DNA from: Pedobacter sp. MC2016-05
GTDB taxonomy: Bacteria; Bacteroidota; Bacteroidia; Sphingobacteriales; Sphingobacteriaceae
NCBI RefSeq assembly: GCF_026239735.1
Contig: NZ_JAPIVT010000007.1
Span: 186,001 to 250,000, forward strand
Reading direction: 5' to 3'
DNA length: 64,000 bases
This document shows positions 25,436-32,651 of this stretch, piece by piece. How positions within the stretch are numbered: position 1 is the stretch's first letter; every line of letters starts with the position of its first letter. The notes beneath the pieces are model-generated. The model worked only from the letters and a program-made list of their open reading frames with translations, was not told the DNA's origin and did no database searches. Both the position numbers and the translations under genes were made by a program.

Positions 25436-26002
25436 GTGAGTAACAGTTTAAAGAGTTCAGTTCCAACAGATAGAGAGGTTATTTTAGGTATTCTAAATAA
25501 CTCAGAAGATACACTTAACAAGTTATACAAGGCTTATTATACAATGGTTTTGCAGTTTATTCTCAATAATAATGGAGATGAGGATGATGCAAAAGATGTT
25601 TACCAGGAGGCTATAATAATTTTATATAACAAAATTAAGGAAGGTAATTTTGAACTCAGCAGTAAGCTTAAAACATATATTTATTCAGTTTGCAGGCGCA
25701 TTTGGCTTAAAAAGTTAAGCCTAAATAGTAAAAAAGCTGGCAACGTCACTGATTACGAAGATGTTTTAATTGTTGAGGAAGATGTGGAGGAGCACGAGGA
25801 AAAGGATTTGCAATTTGTTAAAATGCAATCGGCTCTCGATCATTTAGGCGAACCCTGTAAAACCATTATTCAGGATTTTTATATCCACAATTTATCCATG
25901 CAGGATATTTGCGAAAAGTTTGGTTATACTAATACTGATAACGCAAAAACACAAAAGTATAAATGTCTGCAAAGGTTAAAGAAAATATTTTTTCAACCAT
26001 AG
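25436..26002 (+). CDS. ECF-type RNA polymerase sigma factor
   Basis: 188-residue extracytoplasmic-function sigma factor. Sigma region 2 spans about residues 25-100 (LYKAYYTMVLQFIL, DDAKDVYQEAIIILYNKI, LKTYIYSVCRRIWLKKL), and region 4 is near 130-185 (LGEPCKTIIQDFYIHNLSMQDICEKFGY through QRLKKIF). The start is GTG at 25436, since no ATG is available in frame before region 2. The gene for an anti-sigma/protease fusion starts eight bases after its stop. Matching GGGTTAC boxes before this gene and before the three divergent lipoprotein genes suggest that it is self-activating and that the lipoproteins are its targets. Confidence 0.9.
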   Translation: MSNSLKSSVPTDREVILGILNNSEDTLNKLYKAYYTMVLQFILNNNGDEDDAKDVYQEAIIILYNKIKEGNFELSSKLKTYIYSVCRRIWLKKLSLNSKKAGNVTDYEDVLIVEEDVEEHEEKDLQFVKMQSALDHLGEPCKTIIQDFYIHNLSMQDICEKFGYTNTDNAKTQKYKCLQRLKKIFFQP

Positions 26003-26010
26003 TAATTGAA

Positions 26011-27111
26011 ATGAGAAACGATTTGGAGTTAGATGCAATTATTGAAGATTATCTTTTAGGTAAACTTAATCCACAAGAAACGGAAGCCTTTGAAACTTTG
26101 CGTCGCAACGATGCAGCAGTTGATCATAAGGTTGTTTCTCATAAATTCTTTTTAGAATCGATGGAAGTGTTTGCTGTGCAATCACGCTTAAAAGATCAGT
26201 TGAATAACATTCATAGTGAGATCGATGTAGAAGGTTTAGCTTCTGCTTTGAGGCCTCATCCGTCAAAAGTGGTTCAATTATGGAGAAAACATAAATCTGC
26301 CATTGCTGTAGCCGCTTCGTTTTTAGTATTGTCGCTGGTTTCTGTTTATTCTATTCAGCATAACTCGAAACAGAAAGAACAACTTGTGTTATTAAGCAAC
26401 CAGGTTAATAAAGCGATTAAAACGCAAAATAATTTAATTAGAAAAATTAATAATACCACCAACACCGCTGGTAAACCTGCTGTACAAAATAGCTTTGGTG
26501 GTACTGGGTTTGCCATATCTACAAATGGTTACATTTTAACGAATCTTCATGTTATCAACGGCGCAGATTCTTTATATGTTCAAAACAATAAAGGCGAATC
26601 TTTCAAAGTGAAATCAATTTACACCGATTCGCAAAATGATATCGCTATCCTTAAAATCAGCGATAAAAACTTTAGCCATCTTTCTTCTATTCCGTATTCG
26701 ATTAAAAAAACAACAAGTAGTATTGGCGAAACGGTTTATACGTTAGGTTATCCGAAAGATGATGCTGTTTTAGGTGAGGGATATGTGAGTTCGAAAAATG
26801 GATTTATTGGCGATACTACGCAATATCAGGTATCTATCCCTGTGAATCCAGGTAACAGTGGCGGACCGCTGCTTGATAATAATGGCAACTTGGTTGGTAT
26901 TATCAGTGGCAAACCAGACCAAACTGAAGGTGCTGCTTTTGCTATCAAGTCAAAATATATCTTAGAAGCTATGAGAGCAATCCCTCAAGATTCTTTAGGT
27001 ACCAATAAACTATCGGCAAGTAGTAAAAAAAGTTTGCTTTCTGGTTTAAAACGTATTAAACAGATTGAAAAATTGCAAGATTATGTGTTCATGATTAAAG
27101 TTTATAATTAA
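26011..27111 (+). CDS. Membrane anti-sigma factor fused to a trypsin/HtrA-like serine protease
   Basis: 366 residues from the ATG at 26011. Residues 1-85 (MRNDLELDAIIEDYLLGKL...) look like the cytoplasmic anti-sigma part of Bacteroidota ECF systems. One membrane helix follows at about 97-115 and a short coiled coil at about 118-150. A periplasmic S1C protease domain fills the rest, with an apparently intact triad: His180 (TNLHVI), Asp210 (QNDIAIL) and Ser283 (PGNSGGP). There is no PDZ domain. In family terms, proteolysis of an anti-sigma factor releases the sigma factor; here sensor, inhibitor and protease share one chain, so self-cleavage or cleavage in trans is a plausible inference. Confidence 0.85.
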   Translation: MRNDLELDAIIEDYLLGKLNPQETEAFETLRRNDAAVDHKVVSHKFFLESMEVFAVQSRLKDQLNNIHSEIDVEGLASALRPHPSKVVQLWRKHKSAIAVAASFLVLSLVSVYSIQHNSKQKEQLVLLSNQVNKAIKTQNNLIRKINNTTNTAGKPAVQNSFGGTGFAISTNGYILTNLHVINGADSLYVQNNKGESFKVKSIYTDSQNDIAILKISDKNFSHLSSIPYSIKKTTSSIGETVYTLGYPKDDAVLGEGYVSSKNGFIGDTTQYQVSIPVNPGNSGGPLLDNNGNLVGIISGKPDQTEGAAFAIKSKYILEAMRAIPQDSLGTNKLSASSKKSLLSGLKRIKQIEKLQDYVFMIKVYN

Positions 27112-27136
27112 TTACCCAAACAAATTAATATTCTTG

Positions 27137-27169
27137 AAACCCTGTTGATTACCTCTTCAGGGTTTTTTG
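27137..27169 (+). terminator. Terminator of the sigma/anti-sigma operon
   Basis: Stem AAACCCTG / CAGGGTTT with a 13-base loop followed by T6, 25 bases past the stop codon. Confidence 0.8.
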
Positions 27170-27232
27170 TTGCATTTATAATTTGAGTGTACTAAAATAA
27201 TATAAAGTCTATGCATTTACTATAGTAATGTT

Positions 27233-27240
27233 TAGATTTG
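27233..27240 (+). promoter_or_regulatory. Peroxiredoxin gene -7 promoter element
   Basis: TAGATTTG matches TAnnTTTG, 28 bases before the ATG. At the 19-base position upstream the sequence is TATG, a partial match to the -33 box. Confidence 0.5.
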
Positions 27241-27268
27241 TTTAAATCAACTATAAAATAAGAATATT

Positions 27269-27904
27269 ATGAGTATAAGATTAGGCGATACCGCACCAAA
27301 TTTTCAAGCAAATACTTCCATTGGTGAAATAGATTTTTACGATTACCTGGGCGATAGCTGGGGTGTTTTGTTTTCTCACCCGGCAGATTATACACCCGTT
27401 TGCACTACCGAACTTGGGCGCACAGCAGCACTGAAAGATGAATTTGAAAAACGTAATGTAAAAGTCTTGGCTATTAGTGTAGACACTGCTGAATCGCATA
27501 AAGGATGGATTAGTGATATTAATGAAACGCAGAATACCTCTGTTGAATTTCCAATTATTGCTGACCCTGAAAGAGTAGTTGCTAATTTGTATGACATGAT
27601 TCATCCCAATGCATCAGAAACCTTAACCGTTCGATCTCTCTTTGTCATTAGCCCTGATAAAAAAGTTAAACTCATCATTACTTATCCAGCCTCGACGGGT
27701 AGAAATTTTAACGAGGTGTTGAGGGTAATCGATTCCCTTCAACTAACTGCAAATTATAGTGTGGCAACGCCAGCCGATTGGAAAGATGGGGAAGATGTAA
27801 TTGTGGTAAACAGTATAAAAACGGAAGATATACCGGCAAAATTTCCCAAAGGACACCAGGTGATTAAGCCTTATTTGCGTACAACACCTCAGCCTAATAA
27901 GTAA
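27269..27904 (+). CDS. 1-Cys peroxiredoxin (Prx6 family)
   Basis: Reduces hydrogen peroxide and organic peroxides in the cytoplasm. The 211-residue protein has the thioredoxin-fold AhpC/TSA domain with the peroxidatic Cys45 in DYTPVCTTELGR and a C-terminal Prx6 extension (about 155-211, PADWKDGEDVIVV through PYLRTTPQP). Cys45 is the only cysteine in the sequence, so no intramolecular disulfide partner exists and an external reductant is needed. Length and motif match the Prx6 group rather than 2-Cys AhpC. It is transcribed alone, right after the sigma/protease operon but beyond its terminator. Confidence 0.95.
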   Translation: MSIRLGDTAPNFQANTSIGEIDFYDYLGDSWGVLFSHPADYTPVCTTELGRTAALKDEFEKRNVKVLAISVDTAESHKGWISDINETQNTSVEFPIIADPERVVANLYDMIHPNASETLTVRSLFVISPDKKVKLIITYPASTGRNFNEVLRVIDSLQLTANYSVATPADWKDGEDVIVVNSIKTEDIPAKFPKGHQVIKPYLRTTPQPNK

Positions 27905-27958
27905 TTTTGAAAATCGGTGATTTTGTTCGCAACATTTTTGTTGATTTGCGCTAGGTAG

Positions 27959-27989
27959 GTTGTTTTGAAGTTGTGAATCATTATATTTG
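27959..27989 (+). promoter_or_regulatory. Cold-shock gene promoter with long leader
   Basis: GTTG at 27959-27962, a 19-base spacer, and TATATTTG at 27982-27989. Transcription from about 27995 would give a leader of roughly 118 bases before the ATG at 28113. A long leader is usual for cspA-type genes, where it acts as a temperature-sensitive structure; that role is inferred here. Confidence 0.6.
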
Positions 27990-28112
27990 ATAGTTTTGTT
28001 TCGGAATTGGCGCTTAATCTGGTTGTTTGCTTATTTTTTTTGATAAAAAATGATTAATTAAGAGGTGAATCAAAGCATAAGGGTTTATTTTTTATACAAT
28101 TTTTTATTTTTT

Positions 28113-28310
28113 ATGGCAACCGGAAAAGTTAAATGGTTCAACACACAAAAGGGCTTTGGATTTATTGTTCAAGAAGACAATAAAGATTTATTTGTCCATT
28201 TTAAAGATGTTTTGGGCGGAATTGAAAGCATCAAAGAGAATGACACAGTAGAATTTGAAGTAGCTGAAGGCAGAAAAGGTTTACAAGCAGTAAACGTTAA
28301 AAAGATTTAA
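28113..28310 (+). CDS. Cold-shock protein (CspA family)
   Basis: 65-residue single cold-shock domain protein that binds single-stranded RNA/DNA. The start is the ATG at 28113 (MATGKVKWFNTQKGFGFI); an in-frame start at 28065 would add a hydrophobic leader not found in the family. RNP1 (KGFGFI) and RNP2 (DLFVHF) are intact, unlike in the related protein at 16308. It is transcribed alone, between its own promoter and a terminator hairpin. Confidence 0.95.
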   Translation: MATGKVKWFNTQKGFGFIVQEDNKDLFVHFKDVLGGIESIKENDTVEFEVAEGRKGLQAVNVKKI

Positions 28311-28343
28311 GCGAAAATATATAAACTTAATCATCCTCAAACT

Positions 28344-28369
28344 AAGCCTTTCTATGGAGAGGCTTTTTG
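28344..28369. terminator. Terminator between the cold-shock gene and the methyltransferase gene
   Basis: Stem AAGCCTTTC / GAGAGGCTT (with one G-T pair) around a TATG loop, followed by TTT on the plus strand. It sits between convergent genes. Confidence 0.75.
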
Positions 28370-28373
28370 CATC

Positions 28374-29558
28374 TTAGTAGTATTGAAGAATAGTTGATTT
28401 TAGGATAATATTATTTCCTAAGATATCTTTAGTGAAAATAAGAAACTCATCTTTTCCCGCTTTTATTTTATACTTTTTAGCTAAATCTTCCGGTTTTGCA
28501 GGGTAGTTTCTTACAATAATATTTCCAATTAATTTTGCGCCTTTTTTCAAATCTTTGGGTGATAAAATTTCATTTATCATAAATATTCTTCCAGGAAAAT
28601 CAGTGTTTAGTTTTGCGGAGGTATAGAGTTGTGTTTGCGGATGAAGCTTTTTTAAGCCATATTTTTCTCCTATCAGATTAAAGGCACCTGATTTAAGTAA
28701 TGCGGCATCAGGCTCATATAAATAATCTTGTGGTAAAACACTTTCGATAAAAGTGGCGGAGATGTTTGATTCATGTTTTAGAAAAGAAAAGGTTTTTTCA
28801 GTATCGTTTATTGTCACAGCTTGGATTTTTACTTCTTTATCCGAGTTGCTGTCGATAACCCAAAGCAATTCTTTACACTCATTTTTTACACTTACAATAT
28901 GTATTTCACTTACGTTTCTTAATTCTGATAAACCTGCAGAAATGTCTAACAGTGGAGCGGTTTTAATGATAATCCTTGATGATTTAGATAACAATAAATC
29001 AATATTGCTAACTACATCAGGCGTACAATCTTTCAGCATGAAAACTTTGCCGCTATCAGCTCTTCTTGCTGGATCTACATAAATGGTATCGAAACTTTTT
29101 GGCGTTGTTCTCAAATATTCGATTCCATCTCCAGCATAAAAACCGATGTTTCTAACATTTAAAATCGAGGCATTGTATTCAGCAATTTGCGATAGATCTT
29201 CATTGTATTCAACATGCGTTACCTCTTTGATTTCTTGCGCAAAGTAATACACGTCTACACCAAAACCTCCAGTTATATCGATTAAAGTATTGCCTTTTGC
29301 AAGTTTTGATTTGTATTTGGCGGTAACTTCAGATGAGGTTTGCTCAATCGAGAGTGGCGCTGGATAATAAATTTTTGGTGTGTTGTACCAGGTAGACAAT
29401 TTCTTTTGTGCTTTTTTCTTTGCACTAATTTGTTGAGCCAATTCAACGGAAGAAATTTTTTCAAAACTACTTTTAGCCAAAACAATTTTATTTACATCAG
29501 CATTCAGGTTTGCATCGATGTATTTTTGAATTGCATCATCTAAAATATTCTTGTTCAT
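28374..29558 (-). CDS. Class I SAM-dependent methyltransferase with THUMP-like domain
   Basis: 394-residue protein of a conserved Bacteroidota family (PG_1098-like). After a helical N-terminal region come the SAM-binding motif LIDITGGFGVDVYYFA (about residues 91-106), the acidic end of strand 2 (VEYNEDL) and the catalytic-loop motif YVDPARRA, comparable to the DPP(Y/F) of nucleic-acid methyltransferases. The C-terminal third (about 300-394) fits the ferredoxin-like and THUMP-like domains described for the family. An RNA substrate is likely, but I know of no demonstrated reaction. It may share a transcript with the aspartate kinase gene, 16 bases upstream. Confidence 0.85.
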   Translation of the reverse strand: MNKNILDDAIQKYIDANLNADVNKIVLAKSSFEKISSVELAQQISAKKKAQKKLSTWYNTPKIYYPAPLSIEQTSSEVTAKYKSKLAKGNTLIDITGGFGVDVYYFAQEIKEVTHVEYNEDLSQIAEYNASILNVRNIGFYAGDGIEYLRTTPKSFDTIYVDPARRADSGKVFMLKDCTPDVVSNIDLLLSKSSRIIIKTAPLLDISAGLSELRNVSEIHIVSVKNECKELLWVIDSNSDKEVKIQAVTINDTEKTFSFLKHESNISATFIESVLPQDYLYEPDAALLKSGAFNLIGEKYGLKKLHPQTQLYTSAKLNTDFPGRIFMINEILSPKDLKKGAKLIGNIIVRNYPAKPEDLAKKYKIKAGKDEFLIFTKDILGNNIILKSTILQYY

Positions 29559-29574
29559 TCTTTTTCAGTAGCAC

Positions 29575-30855
29575 TTAAATTGAGTCAATTTTATTTTTGC
29601 CCCTCATTACCATTTGGCAGGTATGACGGCTTTTAACCTCTAATAAAATATCTTTATCAACCGTAACCCGATCAATCGTATTTTGGTTGTAATATCTGAT
29701 GGTAACTAATTCCAGGCCTTTATTATATTTTACTGTAAATTCTGCTGATAGGTCTTTAATCAGTTTTTCAATCTGGGCCGGATGATCATCAACACTAACA
29801 GAAAAGCTAATAGCGGAATTCAGCATGGTGTTGATTTTGATTTTATGCTTATGAAAGAGTTCGAAAATGTTGCTCAAATTCTCTTCAATAATGAATGAAT
29901 AGTCTTTCGGAAATATGGAAATTAACGCCTGATTTACTTTGAAAATAAAAGAGGGGATGGGTAGGGGATTGTTCTCGCCCGTAATCGCAGTACCTAATCC
30001 TTCCGGCTGAATAAATGATTTAACCAATAAAGGAATCCCTTTATTTTGTAATGGTTTAATGGTTTTTGGATGAATAACAGTTGCGCCATAATAAGTCAGT
30101 TCAATCGCATCATGATAAGACAATTGCGGAATTTTCTCTGTTTCATCAAACCATTTAGGATCAGCATTCAAAACCCCAGGTACATCTTTCCAAATGGTTA
30201 GTGCAGCGGCATCAAGGCAGGATGCAAAAATTGCAGCAGAATAATCAGAGCCTTCCCTACCTAGCGTGGTCGTATAATTTTCGCTTGTTCCACCGATAAA
30301 ACCTTGGGTAACCACTATATTATCCGCTAATATCGGCACCAAGTCACGCTGGATAATTTGATTCGTTTTCAGCCAATCTACTTTTCCTTCCCGATAGGTG
30401 TTGTCGGTTTGAATATAATTTCTGGCATCCACCCAAAGTGATTTATTCTCGGTTTCATTTAACCATGCCGCTACAATTTTAGTTGAAACCACCTCGCCAA
30501 TGGAAACAATCTGATCGTAAATATAGTCGACGTCATTATCTGGTTCATCTTCAATCAACCAATCAATTTCTACGAAAGAATTTGCTACGTCATCATAAAC
30601 CGGATTTGCTTTGCCTTCAAAAAGCGCTTCTATTATCTGAAAGTGAAAATTTTTTATCTCGTCGAAAATAGCATGTGTTTCATCACTTTGTGCTAAATAG
30701 GCTTTGGTTAAATCTTCCAGTTGATTGGTGATTTTTCCCATTGCAGAAACCACAATCAAAAGGTTCCCTTTTCTATAATCGCGAACAATATTGGCCAAAT
30801 TTTTTACTCCTGCTGCATCCTTAACCGATGCACCCCCAAACTTAAAAATATCCAT
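29575..30855 (-). CDS. Aspartate kinase
   Basis: Phosphorylates aspartate, the first step toward lysine, threonine and methionine. The 426-residue monofunctional protein begins with KFGGASVKDAAGV, the aspartokinase signature, has LGREGSDYSAAIFA (the conserved G-R-x-G-S-D-x-A/S-A) near residue 205, and ends in an ACT-type regulatory region. No homoserine dehydrogenase domain follows. It is the third gene of a run yggS, GNAT, aspartate kinase, methyltransferase, with an intergenic gap of only one base to the GNAT gene. Confidence 0.94.
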   Translation of the reverse strand: MDIFKFGGASVKDAAGVKNLANIVRDYRKGNLLIVVSAMGKITNQLEDLTKAYLAQSDETHAIFDEIKNFHFQIIEALFEGKANPVYDDVANSFVEIDWLIEDEPDNDVDYIYDQIVSIGEVVSTKIVAAWLNETENKSLWVDARNYIQTDNTYREGKVDWLKTNQIIQRDLVPILADNIVVTQGFIGGTSENYTTTLGREGSDYSAAIFASCLDAAALTIWKDVPGVLNADPKWFDETEKIPQLSYHDAIELTYYGATVIHPKTIKPLQNKGIPLLVKSFIQPEGLGTAITGENNPLPIPSFIFKVNQALISIFPKDYSFIIEENLSNIFELFHKHKIKINTMLNSAISFSVSVDDHPAQIEKLIKDLSAEFTVKYNKGLELVTIRYYNQNTIDRVTVDKDILLEVKSRHTCQMVMRGKNKIDSI

Positions 30856-30856
30856 A

Positions 30857-31324
30857 TTAAAATGCCTTTATTTGTTCTTTAGAAAGTGCTGCGTTTAACC
30901 AGCCACCTTCTAAATGTGCTGCATATTTATTGTAAAAATTTATTGCCGGCTCATTCCAATCCAATACTTGCCAAACCATTCCGGTATATTTTTCACTTTT
31001 GGCTTCTTCAATCACCTTTTCAAAAAGTACTTTACCTATACCTTTGCCACGCATTTCTTCTGTGACGATAAAATCTTCTAAGTACAATCTACAGCCTTTC
31101 CAGGTAGAGTATCTCGTGTAAAATAAGGTGAAACCTACGATTTCCGTATCTACTTCTGCAACGAAAGCTTTCCAAACAGGATTTTCTCCAAAACCAGCAT
31201 CGATAAAGTGATTGATATTTACGGTTACCTCTTCAGGAGCTTTTTCATATACTGCCAATTCATGGATCAATTCCAAAATCCTTGGGCAATCATCTGCTTT
31301 GGCTATTCTAATATTTAAGTTCAT
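30857..31324 (-). CDS. GNAT-family N-acetyltransferase
   Basis: 155-residue acetyl-CoA-dependent acyltransferase. The acetyl-CoA loop reads EEMRGKGIGKVLFEKVIEEA, the R/Q-x-x-G-x-G/A motif, and is preceded by LYLEDFIVTEEMR as in spermidine/spermine N1-acetyltransferase-like (SSAT) members. The WQVLDWNEPAINFYNKY segment also fits that subgroup. The substrate is probably an amine or small metabolite, but is not determined. Its ATG overlaps the yggS stop by one base (TAATG), so they are translationally coupled. Confidence 0.88.
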   Translation of the reverse strand: MNLNIRIAKADDCPRILELIHELAVYEKAPEEVTVNINHFIDAGFGENPVWKAFVAEVDTEIVGFTLFYTRYSTWKGCRLYLEDFIVTEEMRGKGIGKVLFEKVIEEAKSEKYTGMVWQVLDWNEPAINFYNKYAAHLEGGWLNAALSKEQIKAF

Positions 31325-32022
31325 TAGTTTGGTGAGATATTTTTAAAATGCTTGATTATTCTTTTACCGAAAATACTGCTTCCTATACGAACCATTGTAC
31401 TCCCTTCTTGTATGGCAATTTTGTAATCGGCGCTCATGCCTATCGAGATCTCCTTAAAAGAATCTTCGTTCGGAAAAAAACTAGCCTTAAGGCCATCAAA
31501 AAAGACCCTAAGTTCATGAAATTCGATGGTGATCTGTTTCTCGTTTTTGGTATTTGTAGCAATACCCATCAAACCAACTATGCGAATATTTTTGAGCTGC
31601 TGATATTCATCAGACCTCAATAGTTCAATCACTTCATCATAGCCCAAACCAAATTTAGTATCTTCATCAGCAATGTAAACTTGTAATAAACAATCAATTA
31701 CTCGCTTGTTCTTCAAAGCCTGCTTGTTAATTTCCTGGAGAAGTTTAAGACTGTCCACACCGTGTATCATCTTTACAAAGGGTGCAATATATTTCACCTT
31801 ATTGGTTTGGAGATGACCAATTAAATGCCATTCAATATCCTTTGGAAGTTTTTCTTCCTTTTCCACCATTTCCTGTACATGGTTTTCGCCAAAAATACGT
31901 TGTCCAGCATTGTAAGCCTCTTGGACAACTTCTACCGTTTGGGTTTTTGAAACAGCAATTAGCTTAACTCCACCAGACTCTACTTCGCTTTTATATTGTT
32001 TAAGATTATCAGCTATGCTCAT
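31324..32022 (-). CDS. yggS: YggS-family pyridoxal-phosphate homeostasis protein
   Basis: Cytoplasmic PLP-binding TIM-barrel protein (PLPBP) that buffers vitamin B6 and affects amino- and keto-acid pools. The 232-residue protein has the PLP lysine at residue 26 in LIAVSKTQ, the IFGENHVQE segment, and the family signature GLMGIATN and ISIGMSADYKIAIQEGSTMVRIGSSIFG. It lacks its own dehydratase or racemase activity as far as the family is known. It is first in a four-gene run with GNAT, aspartate kinase and methyltransferase genes. Confidence 0.94.
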   Translation of the reverse strand: MSIADNLKQYKSEVESGGVKLIAVSKTQTVEVVQEAYNAGQRIFGENHVQEMVEKEEKLPKDIEWHLIGHLQTNKVKYIAPFVKMIHGVDSLKLLQEINKQALKNKRVIDCLLQVYIADEDTKFGLGYDEVIELLRSDEYQQLKNIRIVGLMGIATNTKNEKQITIEFHELRVFFDGLKASFFPNEDSFKEISIGMSADYKIAIQEGSTMVRIGSSIFGKRIIKHFKNISPN

Positions 32023-32092
32023 TTATAACTATTTTTGGGTAAAATTAACAACCTTGCTGCAATTTGGGCAAAAAAATAATGTTAAATTAATA

Positions 32093-32650
32093 ATGAGGAG
32101 ATTAGTCTGGACTTTAGTAGTCCTGTTTTTTATGTTCGGTTGCAAGCCAAAAGCGCCAGAGGGCATTATTGATAGAGAAACGATGGAGCAGATATTGTAT
32201 GATGTACATTTGGTAGATGGCTATCTATCGACCATTTACTTACAAGATTCAGCAAGAAAAGTTGGCGCAGCGTATTATAGCGGCATTTATAAAAAGTACA
32301 ATACGGATTCTGTTCAATATACGAAAAGCTTAAATTATTACAACAGCAACCCCGATCAATTGCAGGAGATCTATAAAGCGATTTCAAAAAAATTGGAGAA
32401 TCAAAAAGTAAGCTTAAAAAAAGTAGACTCGTTAATGGTACGAAAAGCCTTTGTAAAAGATTCTGTTAAAATTACTAAAGCCTTCAAAGCTGACTCTGTG
32501 GCCATCAGAAAAAAAATGAAACCGGATTCTGCATCGAAAGCGTCAGCAGAAAACCAAATTAAAAAGAAGAAAGCGAAGGCTGATTCGGTATTAAACTCAA
32601 AAAGAAATTTTAGCGGAGCGTTACAACTAGCGCCCGCTGCAGTACAATAA
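32093..32650 (+). CDS. DUF4296 lipoprotein
   Basis: 185-residue lipoprotein of a Bacteroidota family. The start is the ATG at 32093, giving a clean signal peptide and lipobox (FMFGC, about Cys16). The DUF4296 domain (about residues 20-105: IIDRETMEQILYDVHLVDGYL through LQEIYKAISKKLENQK) is followed by a Lys/Ser-rich tail. The tail and domain carry at least seven D-S-x triplets of the O-glycosylation type (DSA, DSV, DSL and others). Function is unknown. It is next to mutS2, one base apart, an arrangement that suggests cotranscription. Confidence 0.85.
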   Translation: MRRLVWTLVVLFFMFGCKPKAPEGIIDRETMEQILYDVHLVDGYLSTIYLQDSARKVGAAYYSGIYKKYNTDSVQYTKSLNYYNSNPDQLQEIYKAISKKLENQKVSLKKVDSLMVRKAFVKDSVKITKAFKADSVAIRKKMKPDSASKASAENQIKKKKAKADSVLNSKRNFSGALQLAPAAVQ

Positions 32651-32651
32651 T

